In this document: positions 1 to 8,230 of the stretch, piece by piece
Layout of the letters: each line of letters starts with the position of its first letter
Numbering within the stretch: the stretch's first letter is position 1
Source of the DNA: Paenibacillus jilunlii
GTDB lineage: Bacteria; Bacillota; Bacilli; Paenibacillales; Paenibacillaceae
Direction: 5' to 3'
Length of the DNA stretch: 51,098 nt
NCBI RefSeq assembly: GCF_900102965.1
Contig: NZ_FNGM01000002.1
Coordinates: 1 to 51,098, forward strand
Made by a program: the position numbers and the translations under genes
Notes under the pieces: model-generated
What the model was told of the DNA's origin: nothing
The model's input: the letters and a program-made list of their open reading frames with translations, nothing else
The model's database searches: none

Positions 1-295
1 CTTGCATGTACTTTCCTACCGTCCGCTCGCTGATGGTGAACCCTTCTTTCAGCAGAAGTTCGGTGATTTTGGGGCTACCATAACGTCGCCGGTTATCCTT
101 GAAATGATAGATGATCCGCTGGAGCACCAGCGCCTTACGCTCGGCTTGAGGACTCGAGGTAGCGCTTCGCCATTTGTAGTACCCGCTCCGGGACACTTCA
201 AGAACGCTGCACATCTTCTCCATTCGAAACTCGGAGCGATGATCTTCGATGAACTGAAATCTTAGTTCTTTGGTTTGCTGAAGATGTGCACAGCT
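1..295 (-). CDS. IS3-family transposase OrfB, N-terminal part (cut by window edge)
   Basis: Reading the minus strand one base back from orfA gives an open frame from the A7 run to the window edge. The translation contains SEFRMEKMCSVLEVSRSGYY and, further on, RRRYGSPKITELLLKEGF and SERTVGKYMQ. This is the HTH_21-like N-terminal segment that precedes the DDE integrase domain in IS3/IS150-group OrfB. No separate start codon with a good ribosome binding site was seen, so translation most likely depends on the frameshift from orfA. The catalytic domain lies outside the window, so completeness of the element is unknown. Confidence 0.82.
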
Positions 296-579
296 TTTTT
301 TACGATGGCGAGCTCCTCTTCGACGTCTGCAATTCGCTGCGCCCTTGCCTGTAATTCTTTTTCTTGTTCCAACAGTCGCTGCTCGAGTTCACGAACCTTT
401 TCCGCACTGTTTACAGGTTCATTCCCGAACTCCCGATACTTTGCCAGCCAGTTGTGCAGTACGCCAGGGGAGATGCCCAGCTCCTCACCAATCTCCACCA
501 CCGTCTTCGTCTGTTCCTGAATATACTTGACCGCTTCTCTTTTGAATTTTTCATTGTACCGTTGCCGTTGTTCACCCAT
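262..579 (-). CDS. IS3-family transposase OrfA (helix-turn-helix subunit)
   Basis: This 105-residue protein has the usual OrfA layout. An N-terminal helix-turn-helix (about residues 8-50, with YNEKFKREAV and LGISPGVLHNW) binds the element ends. A C-terminal leucine-zipper-like coiled coil (about 60-97, LEQRLLEQEKELQARAQRIA) follows. A strong ribosome binding site (AGGAGGTG) sits just before the ATG. Near its end the codons GTA AAA AAA GCT form an A-rich slippery site, so some ribosomes should shift by -1 and make the OrfAB transposase. Length is normal for the family and the frame is intact. Confidence 0.92.
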   Translation of the reverse strand: MGEQRQRYNEKFKREAVKYIQEQTKTVVEIGEELGISPGVLHNWLAKYREFGNEPVNSAEKVRELEQRLLEQEKELQARAQRIADVEEELAIVKKAVHIFSKPKN

Positions 580-645
580 GTGAGCACCTCCTCGTTAAGT
601 TCATTATTCATACTCTCTTAACGGGTGTCCACTTTTTATTCTACT

Positions 646-950
646 TTCATTTTTCCCACATAGGTTACTCCATATGCCGAATGGGCCCGATTAATGATTC
701 TTTTTCCCACTAAGGACGATTACATAAGTTGAACTTTAGTTTAACATTGTGGGGTATGGTCGTAACTGCGGGGAATGTTTGGACTTCCAGCTGCTGTTGT
801 CGTAAGCATTTCTTGATTGGAACCGCCTTTAGCAGTTGAAATCCGGTGACTGATGATGCTGAAGATAGGGAGCTTTCCTACGCACCTAAAAATTGTCTTA
901 AACTCGAATAGAAGAACTGGTTTCGACTTTTGGAAACGGTCCCCACAGAG
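646..950. other. Intergenic stretch with no recognised feature
   Basis: Between the IS end and the terminator of the CBM21 gene there is no open frame with a ribosome binding site. An 86-codon minus-strand frame overlaps this stretch and the terminator hairpin and resembles no family I know. I see nothing else that can be supported. Confidence 0.5.
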
Positions 951-987
951 AAAAGGATCACAAAGCGGAATTATCCGCCTGTGATCC
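951..987 (-). terminator. Intrinsic terminator of the CBM21 gene
   Basis: The arms GGATCACA and TGTGATCC, with an inner GCGGA/TCCGC pairing around an ATTA loop, form a long hairpin. On the minus strand it is followed by TTTTC. It lies about 25 bases beyond the stop codon of the CBM21 gene. Confidence 0.8.
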
Positions 988-1012
988 TCTATTAACTGCA
1001 CTTTATAATGAA

Positions 1013-1780
1013 TTAGTTGACCTCGTAATTATGGCCATAGTTATTATCCCAATACGTTTGCCCGCCAGTTGTATACGAAATCGCATATTTAACATTTGTG
1101 GCATCCGGAACATTGATACTGTAGTTCCAGGATTCAACACTCTTGAAATTATTCACGGAGCCACCGTAAGTAGCGAATGCCTCATGTGTCGTTGCCCAGT
1201 TATCTGTTGTGTACACTACTTTTACGGTTTTCGTCGGATTCAGGTTTTTCACAAAGATATATCCGCTAAATTCACCATTGCTTAGCGTACTTTTGTCGTT
1301 AAGCACATTGGGTGCTCCCAAAATCACGGAACTCACAGGATATGAACTATTGACTTCATTGTAATAATTCGCTCCCCCATTGTTATCCCAATAGATCTGA
1401 TTATTCACTTCGTATTTAATTGCAAATTTTATGAATTTCAGATCCTTCAATTCTAAATGATCTGTTGAAGAACCAGTTCTGGAAATGCCGAAATGCCATT
1501 TCTCACGGTTTGCATCCGCCGGCCCTACATACGCCGCAGTCGTATCATACCAATTTGTGTTATCTGTGGTGTAATGAACAGTGACATTTTTTACGGGTCC
1601 CAGATTAGCAACATCAATATTTCCGCTGAATCCGACATATCCATTTTTATACATAACACTGACATCCGAGTCAATAAGTTTAACCTCATCACCGCTGGCA
1701 AATGCCGATCCCACAAAGGATACACCAAAAATCAGAGTAAACATCATCAATCCAGCAAATAGTTTTTTCATTGCTTTCAC
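1013..1780 (-). CDS. Secreted protein made of two tandem CBM21 starch-binding domains
   Basis: The 255-residue product starts with a typical signal peptide (KKLFAGLMMFTLIFGVSF, then GSAFAS with cleavage near residue 29). The rest is two repeats of one domain, about residues 40-140 and 150-255. Each has the CBM21 pattern: a VKN(L)xPxKxVxVxYTTDN segment, a central aromatic region, then AI(K/S)Y and a closing YWDNN motif followed by NY. CBM21 domains bind starch or glycogen chains. There is no catalytic domain, so the protein probably holds alpha-glucan at the cell or helps another amylase. The GTG start is chosen because GAGGAG lies 8 bases upstream; an ATG three codons later is possible. It is monocistronic. 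Confidence 0.85.
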   Translation of the reverse strand: MKAMKKLFAGLMMFTLIFGVSFVGSAFASGDEVKLIDSDVSVMYKNGYVGFSGNIDVANLGPVKNVTVHYTTDNTNWYDTTAAYVGPADANREKWHFGISRTGSSTDHLELKDLKFIKFAIKYEVNNQIYWDNNGGANYYNEVNSSYPVSSVILGAPNVLNDKSTLSNGEFSGYIFVKNLNPTKTVKVVYTTDNWATTHEAFATYGGSVNNFKSVESWNYSINVPDATNVKYAISYTTGGQTYWDNNYGHNYEVN

Positions 1781-2055
1781 AGTTCTCGCTCCTCTAATTT
1801 CAAATTTTTACAACAGAGTCTTGAGCCGACTAGGATGAGATACATACATTGGTACACTTATTGTTCTTTCATCCCTCCTTAAGCACATCGGAACCAAGTT
1901 GCAATTCCCAAAATGTTAATTTTTTCCTATTAGTAGGATAACTTCAACTAAATTTTATGTAAATAGTAAATAAGTAACATATTTTATATGATTATTTATG
2001 GGATTTTTTGTCATTTAAAGTCAGAATATCTTTAAGTTATTTTCTCTTACAATAC
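1781..2055. other. AT-rich leader and intergenic region of the CBM21 gene
   Basis: This AT-rich stretch should hold the promoter of the CBM21 gene. A second ribosome-binding-like AAGGAGGGATG occurs near 1872-1885 on the minus strand, but the frame after it is short. I could not settle on a convincing promoter pair. Confidence 0.4.
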
Positions 2056-2098
2056 AAACAGCCCCGATGCAGAAAACTGATTCATCGGAGCTGTTTTT
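2056..2098 (-). terminator. Hairpin terminator downstream of the ABC operon
   Basis: The arms AAACAGC-CCGATG and CATCGG-GCTGTTT form a stable hairpin. The T-run is better on the plus strand (GCTGTTTTTG) than on the minus strand. It lies about 140 bases after the last gene of the minus-strand ABC operon, which is the only nearby gene it could end. Confidence 0.6.
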
Positions 2099-2236
2099 GA
2101 AGCAATCTTATTTTTCACGAACATATAAATATATCTTATCGATGCCGGCAATACCTATTCCAGTTAGAGTCCCTTGTGAAATCCATCGGATTGCTCCCGT
2201 TAGTCTGAAGGGTTACTCACACCAGCATTGCTTCCC

Positions 2237-3541
2237 TTAAATCTTATAAGCCTTCATCGCTTTTCTGATCTCCTTAATGCTTGGGCGTTTGCCGTACATC
2301 AGGACCCCGGTCCGGTAGATCTTGGCGGCGAGCCAGCCCAGCCCGAATGTGGTTGCCAGCAGAATCACAAGCGAGACGGCAATTTCCCAGAAGGCAACCT
2401 CCCCTACCCCAATCCGCAGCACCATGCTGAGCGGTGAGGTGATAGGCACAAAGCTTGCCACCTTGATTAGCATCGTGTCCGGAGCAGAGATGCTAAACAA
2501 CGGAATGTAGAAGGCTACAAAGGTACACATCATTACCGGCATCAATGCCTGGCCCAAGTCCTCAGTGCGGCTTACAATGGAGCCTACAGCAGCATACATT
2601 AAGGCATACAGGAAGTATCCCAGCACATAAAGGATAAAACCATATACCAGGATGCCATAATTCAATTGTCCAAGATCCAGGTCAAAATCAGTTAATATGC
2701 TGGCGTTATGCGGAAGCATCAGATTGATGGCGATACTTGCCGAGATAATGGCAATTTGCATCAGGCCGACCAGGAAGATCCCGATGACCTTGCCGAACAT
2801 TTGCGTTAGCGGCGAAGCGCTGGTGATCAGAATCTCCATGATGCGCGAGCTTTTCTCCGAGGTTACCTCTGCCGCAATCATATTCCCGGTCATGGTAATG
2901 GACATGAAGAACAGGATCAGAAGCACATAGACGATAACGTAATTGATAACCGGCTTCGATTCATCCGTTGCTGCTCCGTCCTTTCCATCCGTACTGAGCT
3001 GCTGGGTTCCAATGGACACCGGTGCAAACATTGCTGCTACCTGCTCCTGAGTCAATTTATCGCCGGCAATCAGCTGCGTATTGATCTGCTGCAGTGCACC
3101 CTGGAGATAAGTCTTCAGGTCTTTGTCCAGTTCTCCGTCCTTGCTGTGATAGGTGACCGGAGGGACACCTTCACTGCCCTTGGCATCAAAAGTAAGGTAG
3201 CCTTCGATTTTCTCGTCATCCAGTCCCTGCTTCAGGGCAGCGTCATCCGCCGAGGCAAAGGCCTTAAAAGCCACGGTGTCCGTATCTTCATCTTCATCTG
3301 CAGCTGCAGTCGCCGGCGGCGCGTACGACAGCAGGAGCTCAGCGGCACGGTTACCCTGTTCAGCTACAACACCGATCTGTGTGTCTTTGGCTCCATCATC
3401 CCCTTGGAACACCTTGATGAAGTATGGAATATTCATGCCTATGCTGATCAGCAAAATCAGAATCAAGGTTGTAATCAGGAAGGATTTGGTTCTTACTTTG
3501 TTTTTGAAGGTAAAGCTGATAATTGTCCCCATTTTATTCAT
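2237..3541 (-). CDS. ABC-2 type permease (YhaP/NatB-like)
   Basis: The 434-residue membrane protein has a first membrane segment at about residues 20-40 (SFLITTLILILLISIGMNIP). A large extracytoplasmic region of about 165 residues follows, then five or six membrane helices near the C-terminus, the layout of NatB/YhaP ABC-2 permeases. It pairs with the ATPase directly upstream; the two genes overlap by 8 bases (ATPase stop at 3534, ATG at 3541), so translation is coupled. The ATG at 3541 is chosen because GGTGG lies 9 bases before it; a GTG three codons earlier is less likely. NatAB-type systems export sodium or toxic compounds, but the substrate here is unknown. Confidence 0.85.
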   Translation of the reverse strand: MNKMGTIISFTFKNKVRTKSFLITTLILILLISIGMNIPYFIKVFQGDDGAKDTQIGVVAEQGNRAAELLLSYAPPATAAADEDEDTDTVAFKAFASADDAALKQGLDDEKIEGYLTFDAKGSEGVPPVTYHSKDGELDKDLKTYLQGALQQINTQLIAGDKLTQEQVAAMFAPVSIGTQQLSTDGKDGAATDESKPVINYVIVYVLLILFFMSITMTGNMIAAEVTSEKSSRIMEILITSASPLTQMFGKVIGIFLVGLMQIAIISASIAINLMLPHNASILTDFDLDLGQLNYGILVYGFILYVLGYFLYALMYAAVGSIVSRTEDLGQALMPVMMCTFVAFYIPLFSISAPDTMLIKVASFVPITSPLSMVLRIGVGEVAFWEIAVSLVILLATTFGLGWLAAKIYRTGVLMYGKRPSIKEIRKAMKAYKI

Positions 3542-4436
3542 TAGATTCACCCACCGCTCTGATAAAGATTTGGTTCAAGGTTGGTTCCTTGATTTCAAAA
3601 TGTTCAACTTCACCGGCTGCCATCGCGTGTTGCAGGATACGCTGCGCTGCACCGATCTCGCTGATGGAGAGCAGATACCCCCGCTCCTGCTTCTGCACCG
3701 CGCTTACCCCTGGAATCTTGTCCAATCCGCTCAATTCGCCGACGGTCCGCAGCGCGACTTCTTCACGCGGATAACCCTTCTTGATCTCACGAATGTCGCC
3801 TTGCACGACCGTATTGGAACGGTCGAGAATTGTAATATTGCGGCACAGCTCTTCCACATGCTCCATCCGGTGGGTGGAAAACAGAATGCTGGTGCCCTGG
3901 TCACGCAATTCTTTTACGGTATCCTTAAGCAGCTCCACATTGACGGGGTCAAGACCACTGAACGCCTCATCCAGGATCAGAATTTGCGGCTTATGGACAA
4001 CTGCGGCGATAAAGCCCATCTTCTGCTGGTTGCCCTTGGAGAGCTCTTCGATCTTCTTGTTGTAATACTCCGGAACGTCAAAACGTTCCAGCCAGAAGCG
4101 GAGGCTTTTCTCCGCATCACCGGCTGACATGCCGCGCAGCCGGGCAAGATAGATAATCTGGTCGCTGACTTTAACCTTCGGGTACAGCCCCCGTTCCTCC
4201 GGGAGATATCCCATCATATGCTGCAGCTCATCGCTGAACGGTTTACCGTTATACAGAATCTTTCCTCCATCGGGATAGATCAGTCCCAGCACCATACGCA
4301 TGGTCGTAGTTTTGCCGGCACCATTGGCACCGAGCAGTCCATAAATCTCCCCTGGCCCCACCTTCAGACTGATTCCATTTACTGCGGTCTTGTCTCCATA
4401 CTGCTTCACAACTTGTTCCAGCTTCAAAGCTTCCAT
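3534..4436 (-). CDS. ABC transporter ATPase (YhaQ/NatA-like)
   Basis: This is a 300-residue ATP-binding subunit with Walker A GANGAGKT, the degenerate signature LSKGNQQK, Walker B ILILDEAFSGLDP and the switch histidine in FSTHRMEH. The C-terminal 80 residues form the extra domain seen in YhaQ/NatA proteins (ends EPTLNQIFIRAV). It should power the permease encoded next. The start at 4436 (MEALKLEQ) is chosen over an in-frame ATG nine codons upstream because GAGGAG is suitably placed and the earlier start lies inside the previous gene. Only 4 bases separate it from the previous stop codon. Confidence 0.92.
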   Translation of the reverse strand: MEALKLEQVVKQYGDKTAVNGISLKVGPGEIYGLLGANGAGKTTTMRMVLGLIYPDGGKILYNGKPFSDELQHMMGYLPEERGLYPKVKVSDQIIYLARLRGMSAGDAEKSLRFWLERFDVPEYYNKKIEELSKGNQQKMGFIAAVVHKPQILILDEAFSGLDPVNVELLKDTVKELRDQGTSILFSTHRMEHVEELCRNITILDRSNTVVQGDIREIKKGYPREEVALRTVGELSGLDKIPGVSAVQKQERGYLLSISEIGAAQRILQHAMAAGEVEHFEIKEPTLNQIFIRAVGESNE

Positions 4437-4440
4437 TCTT

Positions 4441-5373
4441 CTAATCTCCTCTCTCCTGGTCAATCAGTGTCGGGCGGTGCCCCTGTGTCCATAAGCTCAG
4501 GATCTCATCCAGCTCCAAAATCCGGCTCTTGATAACCTTTACGCCCAAATCCTGGACACGTTTCTCATTCTGCTGTGCCTGCGGGGTAATAAATGAGGCA
4601 ACACCCGGCGTCTCTATGGCAAAATGCAAGGCTCCCGGCAGCTCTTGTGCAAGCTCCCCCAGTTCTTCCTCATTCTCCACCTGGACCCAAATCTCGCTCC
4701 AGGAGCCAAATAAGCTGTCCTTTTCGGCCATCCCGAGCAGCTGCCCGTGATGCATCAGCACAATATAATCCGCGAGCCGCCGCACCTCCTCCACAATATG
4801 GGTCGAAATCACCACTGTAGCGCTGGTCTCTTCCATATATTTGCGCAGTGTCTCAATCATCGCCTTCCAGGCAAAAGGGTCCAGCCCTGAGGAGGGCTCA
4901 TCCAGCAGCAGCAGCTGCGGACGGGCCGCCAGTGCAGCGGCAATCTCGAACTTGCGGCGCTCGCCCTTGGACATTTTGCCCAGCTTGGCATCCTGCGGCA
5001 CTTCAAACTTCGCCAGCAGCTCCTCGAAGTAACCCTGATCCCAAGCCGGATACCAGTGGCGCCGGAATTCGGCAGCCTCTGCGGCATTCCAGTATTTCTC
5101 CTCAGCCTGTGGGGTTTCCGGCACATAGGCAATGCGCTGGCGAAGCGCGAGCGGCAGCCCGTCGGCATAGGGACTCTCGAACCAGCGGATTTCGCCTTCA
5201 TCGGGGAAGGTCAACTGCAGAAGCATATGCAGCATTGTGCTTTTGCCGGAGCCATTCTGGCCCACCAGTGCCGTAATATAGCCTTGCGGGAGGTTCAGAT
5301 CAAGCGGGCCTATGGTCTTGCCCTTTCGCCGCTTCTTGCTTACGTTACGCAGTTCTATGGCCTGCTGTACCAT
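4441..5373 (-). CDS. ABC transporter ATPase (YtrB-like)
   Basis: The 310-residue ATPase has Walker A GQNGSGKST, signature MSKGERRK, Walker B LLLLDEPSSGLDP and switch histidine STHIVEE. About 90 extra C-terminal residues match those of YtrB-type subunits. It follows the GntR regulator directly (17-base gap), as ytrB follows ytrA in Bacillus subtilis, where the system responds to cell-wall-active antibiotics. The start at 5373 is set by AAGGTGG 9 bases upstream. Its likely permease is either the membrane protein at the head of the operon or the YhaP-like protein at its end. Confidence 0.9.
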   Translation of the reverse strand: MVQQAIELRNVSKKRRKGKTIGPLDLNLPQGYITALVGQNGSGKSTMLHMLLQLTFPDEGEIRWFESPYADGLPLALRQRIAYVPETPQAEEKYWNAAEAAEFRRHWYPAWDQGYFEELLAKFEVPQDAKLGKMSKGERRKFEIAAALAARPQLLLLDEPSSGLDPFAWKAMIETLRKYMEETSATVVISTHIVEEVRRLADYIVLMHHGQLLGMAEKDSLFGSWSEIWVQVENEEELGELAQELPGALHFAIETPGVASFITPQAQQNEKRVQDLGVKVIKSRILELDEILSLWTQGHRPTLIDQERGD

Positions 5374-5389
5374 TGAATGACGCCACCTT

Positions 5390-5785
5390 TCAAGTCTTTG
5401 CTCCATATTTGTGCTTCACAATTTCCGTGAAGAGCTCCGTCAGCTCCGCTTTCGAGCATTGTACCGACAGACCGACATCCACTGCATTTTCCAGCGCCTT
5501 GCGGATCGCCTCCTTTTTGTATCCCTCCATCGCCCCTTCACCTACATGGGAGACAAAGGTGCCTGTACCCTGCCTAGTCCGCAGCAGACCCTCGTTCTCC
5601 AGATCCTGATAGACACGGCGCACGGTGATCACACTGCATTTCAGTTCACCGGCAAATTCCCGGATGGAGGGAAGGAGTGTCCCTTCGGTGATCACTCCGC
5701 TGATAATCAGCGATTTAAGCTGGGTTTCGATCTGGTGGTACAGCGGCTCGGCGCTGTTTTCATTAATTTGTATCGGTATCCACAT
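5390..5785 (-). CDS. YtrA-subfamily GntR transcriptional regulator
   Basis: The 131-residue protein consists of an N-terminal GntR winged helix (residues 8-78; PLYHQIETQLKSLIISG, then LPSIREFA and the recognition helix SVITVRRVYQDLENEGLL). Only a short C-terminal dimerisation tail of about 50 residues follows. That short tail defines the YtrA subfamily, whose members repress their own ABC operon. The palindromic operator at 6628-6651 in front of the operon is its likely target. The regulator is the second gene here, whereas ytrA is first in B. subtilis. Confidence 0.9.
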   Translation of the reverse strand: MWIPIQINENSAEPLYHQIETQLKSLIISGVITEGTLLPSIREFAGELKCSVITVRRVYQDLENEGLLRTRQGTGTFVSHVGEGAMEGYKKEAIRKALENAVDVGLSVQCSKAELTELFTEIVKHKYGAKT

Positions 5786-5845
5786 GATTCACACCCGCCT
5801 TCCACACTCCGGCAAGCCGGCGTGCCTCCTTGCTATTCAGCCCCT

Positions 5846-6574
5846 TCATACGAGATCACGGCTCTTCAGCCGGTAAATGGTCCATTTGGAAAACAGCTGC
5901 ACGGATACAGTGCCAAGCAGCAGAGTCGCCCACATCAGCGGGGAAGCGAAGCCCCATTCCTTCGCATACCGGATGCTGTACAGGAACAGGTTCCCTCCCG
6001 CCTCCCATACCAGCAGCGCCATGCCAAGGCTTAGGAGCATAATAAGCAGGAGAAGCCAGCAATACGTTTTACCACTAACCATTAATTCAATGAAAATGTA
6101 GAGCCCGGTCATCATAAGTGCGAACCCGACCCAGGTTAGTGCAAAAGCAAGATAAGCAGGGACAGACAATTCGCTTCGGATCTGTCCGCTGATGGCATAA
6201 ATGAGGCCGAAATAGAGCACACCGTTCAGGGTGAAGGAGAACACTGTGTGCAGTTTTCTTTTGCACAGAACCACAGCAGCCGGGACCGGGAGACTGCGCA
6301 TATAAGCGAGCATCCGGGTATACGAGTCCTCACTTAAATACTTCATTGTACGCCGGGAGAAGGTGAAGCCAAGCATTGGCGTCATTGAGAGCAGCAGGAA
6401 ATCTGCCAGTACCTTACCGTCCCCCGACTCCAGGACATCACCTATAATCATTTCGCTAAATATGGACATATAGCCCGTAAATAGGATCGCAAAAATCAGC
6501 ACCCGCAGCAGCTTCAGCTTGTCGGCCCGGAAATCGCCCCGGACAATAACCCAAGCATCTTTTATAGTTGTCAT
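5846..6574 (-). CDS. Multi-pass membrane protein, probable ABC permease of the YtrA operon
   Basis: This 242-residue protein has about six membrane helices (for example LLRVLIFAILFTGYMSIF, and YCWLLLLIMLLSLGMALLVW around 165-185) with no soluble domain. I do not recognise the exact family. Its place as first gene of the YtrA-controlled operon and its hydrophobicity make it the probable permease partner of one of the two ATPases downstream. The ATG at 6574 is chosen because GAGG lies 9 bases upstream; the GTG at 6589 overlaps that binding site. A 60-base gap separates it from the GntR gene. Confidence 0.7.
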   Translation of the reverse strand: MTTIKDAWVIVRGDFRADKLKLLRVLIFAILFTGYMSIFSEMIIGDVLESGDGKVLADFLLLSMTPMLGFTFSRRTMKYLSEDSYTRMLAYMRSLPVPAAVVLCKRKLHTVFSFTLNGVLYFGLIYAISGQIRSELSVPAYLAFALTWVGFALMMTGLYIFIELMVSGKTYCWLLLLIMLLSLGMALLVWEAGGNLFLYSIRYAKEWGFASPLMWATLLLGTVSVQLFSKWTIYRLKSRDLV

Positions 6575-6627
6575 GAACTTTAACCTCACTTTATGGTTTA
6601 AAACATAGTGTGCTTTGCTGTGTGCTT

Positions 6628-6651
6628 ACTGTGTATATCTATATACACAGT
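6628..6651. promoter_or_regulatory. Operator for the YtrA-type repressor
   Basis: Two 11-base arms, ACTGTGTATAT and ATATACACAGT, form a perfect inverted repeat around a CT centre. The site overlaps the end of the -10 box and the expected start of transcription, the classic place for a repressor. YtrA-family regulators bind palindromes of this GTGTA..TACAC kind. Confidence 0.8.
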
Positions 6652-6677
6652 ATATGACCTGTGATTTCCAATGTCAA
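6649..6677 (-). promoter_or_regulatory. Sigma-A promoter of the YtrA-type ABC operon
   Basis: On the minus strand TTGACA (6677-6672) and TATACT (6654-6649) are separated by exactly 17 bases. This is close to the ideal housekeeping promoter and should be very strong when not repressed. The start of transcription should fall near 6642, inside the operator. Confidence 0.85.
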
Positions 6678-6854
6678 CCAAAAGTTTAGTCCCGTTTTCT
6701 TCTTGAACCCTTAAAAAGAGAAGCAGTTTGCCGCCTAGATTTATAAAGCGGGACGATAACCGGGACTTGGGGAACCCTTGCCCTTATGCTACGCTAATAG
6801 AAACAAAGACTTCACTGCTTTTGAAGCCATAGTCTAAACGCACTGGAGGTTCAT

Positions 6855-7637
6855 ATGATTAACGATCCCTGGTTTACCGTACAACAAATCGATGAGACCA
6901 CCTTCGCCATCAGTGAGTATGGACACTGGGAGAAGGTCCATTCCTTCCTCCTGCTGGGACAAGACCGGGCCGCATTAATTGACACCGGGCTGGGAATCGG
7001 CAACATCAGGACCATCACAGATCAGTTAACGACTCTCCCGATCGATGTGCTGACCACACATGTACATACAGACCACATCGGCAGCCATGGGGAATATGAG
7101 CGGATTTTTGTGCATGAGGGAGATCTGGATTGGCTTGTCCATGGCATCAAGGGCTTATCGCTTGAGCAGATCCGCCGGGATATCGGCAGGGATATCAGCC
7201 AGCCTGTGCCGGAGGGCTTTGATCCGCAGACCTATCAGCCCTATCAGGGTGAGCCCACAGGGTTATTGCAGGACGGAGACACTGTTGAACTGGGCGGCAG
7301 AGCAGTAGTCGTGTATCATACCCCCGGCCATTCTCCGGGGCATCTTGCCTTTTTTGATGAAATGAACGGCTATTTGTTCACCGGCGATCTTCTGTATGAC
7401 GGCACACCGGTCTATGCTTTCTACCCATCTACCAGCCCTGTAGTTTTAGTCGGCTCTTTAGAGAGGATTGCGGAGCTAGAAGGGGTACGGAAGATTTTCG
7501 GATCGCATAACACATTGGGGCTTGAGCCGGAGATTCTGTGCGAGGTGCAGCATGCGGTACAAATGTTGCGTGAGAACAATCTGGTCAAATTCGGGACAGG
7601 CCTTCATACATTTAACGGCTTCAGCATACAGTTCTGA
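6855..7637 (+). CDS. MBL-fold metallo-hydrolase
   Basis: This 260-residue enzyme has the metallo-beta-lactamase metal motif HVHTDH (residues 69-74). Further metal ligands occur in TPGHSPGHL, FTGDLLYDG and the C-terminal GSHN. Such enzymes hydrolyse thioesters, lactones or similar bonds with two bound metal ions; glyoxalase-II-like members are closest in layout, but the substrate cannot be read from the sequence. It has an excellent ribosome binding site (GGAGG, 5 bases from ATG) and is divergent from the ABC operon. It is likely transcribed alone and ends at a bidirectional terminator. Confidence 0.88.
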   Translation: MINDPWFTVQQIDETTFAISEYGHWEKVHSFLLLGQDRAALIDTGLGIGNIRTITDQLTTLPIDVLTTHVHTDHIGSHGEYERIFVHEGDLDWLVHGIKGLSLEQIRRDIGRDISQPVPEGFDPQTYQPYQGEPTGLLQDGDTVELGGRAVVVYHTPGHSPGHLAFFDEMNGYLFTGDLLYDGTPVYAFYPSTSPVVLVGSLERIAELEGVRKIFGSHNTLGLEPEILCEVQHAVQMLRENNLVKFGTGLHTFNGFSIQF

Positions 7638-7660
7638 CGGGGCACATAGAAGCTTTCAGC

Positions 7661-7720
7661 AAAAAAAGGACCCGTGGGACCAAACGCTCCAAAGCGGAAC
7701 GGGTCTCACAGGTCTTTTTT
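7661..7720. terminator. Bidirectional terminator between convergent genes
   Basis: GACCCGTGGGACC pairs with GGTCTCACAGGTC (one mismatch), with an inner CGCT/AGCG helix. T6 follows on the plus strand and A7 precedes the hairpin, so it can act in both directions, for the MBL gene and for the DUF420 gene. Confidence 0.75.
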
Positions 7721-7739
7721 ATAACACATCAGGCTTGGA

Positions 7740-8204
7740 TCAGGCACCCAAAATAACTTCCCACACCGGCTTCGTATGTCCGCCCGGATAAAATATGTAC
7801 AGCAGCACATACACCGCAACTCCTGTAATGGCTGTTATGAACCAGATCACAGACGTCACTCTGCCCCATTTCCGGTGCTTGGCGTACTTGGCCTTGAAGC
7901 CGAGGGTCAGCGTGGTAATCCCGAATACGGCTGCCACCGTTGCCAGCACGATATGGAAAATCAGAAAAATGTGATACAGCAGCGACAGATCCTCAGGACC
8001 GCCCCACGAAGTATTGCCTACAAACACTGTTCTTGACATATATACGATGAAAAACAGCACAGCAGCAACAGCGGCAGCAATCATCGTCTTCTTGTGCGCC
8101 TCGCGTCTGCCCTTGATGATTAGTCTCCAGCCAATAGCCACCAGCACCGCACTGATCACGATGAAAGATGTGCTGATCGTTGGAAACACTGTAAAAATAT
8201 CCAT
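7740..8204 (-). CDS. ctaM: DUF420 membrane protein (CtaM/YozB-like), heme-copper oxidase maturation
   Basis: The 154-residue protein has four membrane helices and conserved histidines (AHKKT, YHIFLIFHIVLA, KHRKWGR), as in DUF420 proteins. Staphylococcal CtaM, of this family, is needed to make active heme-copper oxidase. It follows ctaG by 26 bases and both lie downstream of ctaCDEF, which supports an assembly role for the caa3 oxidase. GGAGG is 6 bases before the ATG. I am confident of the family; the function in this organism is inferred. Confidence 0.85.
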   Translation of the reverse strand: MDIFTVFPTISTSFIVISAVLVAIGWRLIIKGRREAHKKTMIAAAVAAVLFFIVYMSRTVFVGNTSWGGPEDLSLLYHIFLIFHIVLATVAAVFGITTLTLGFKAKYAKHRKWGRVTSVIWFITAITGVAVYVLLYIFYPGGHTKPVWEVILGA

Positions 8205-8230
8205 GATTATCCTCCTCGGTGTTCATCCGG

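Larger units (their letters stand above)
1..645 (-). mobile_element. IS3-family insertion sequence, partial (runs off the left edge)
   Basis: The region holds the upstream part of an IS3-family element read on the minus strand: orfA, a run of seven A residues at 295-301, and the start of orfB in the -1 frame. The outer end probably lies near 628-645, where the minus strand reads TAGAATAAAAAGTGGACACC, a plausible terminal inverted repeat. The other terminus is outside the window, so neither the second repeat nor a target duplication can be checked. Seen: reading frames and the slippery run. Inferred: the exact end. Confidence 0.8.

Noticed and set aside
741..1001. 86-codon minus-strand frame
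   Set aside because: It overlaps the terminator of the CBM21 gene, has no ribosome binding site and resembles nothing known.
3276..4127. 283-codon plus-strand frame
   Set aside because: It lies antisense to the well-supported ABC permease and ATPase genes and matches no family.
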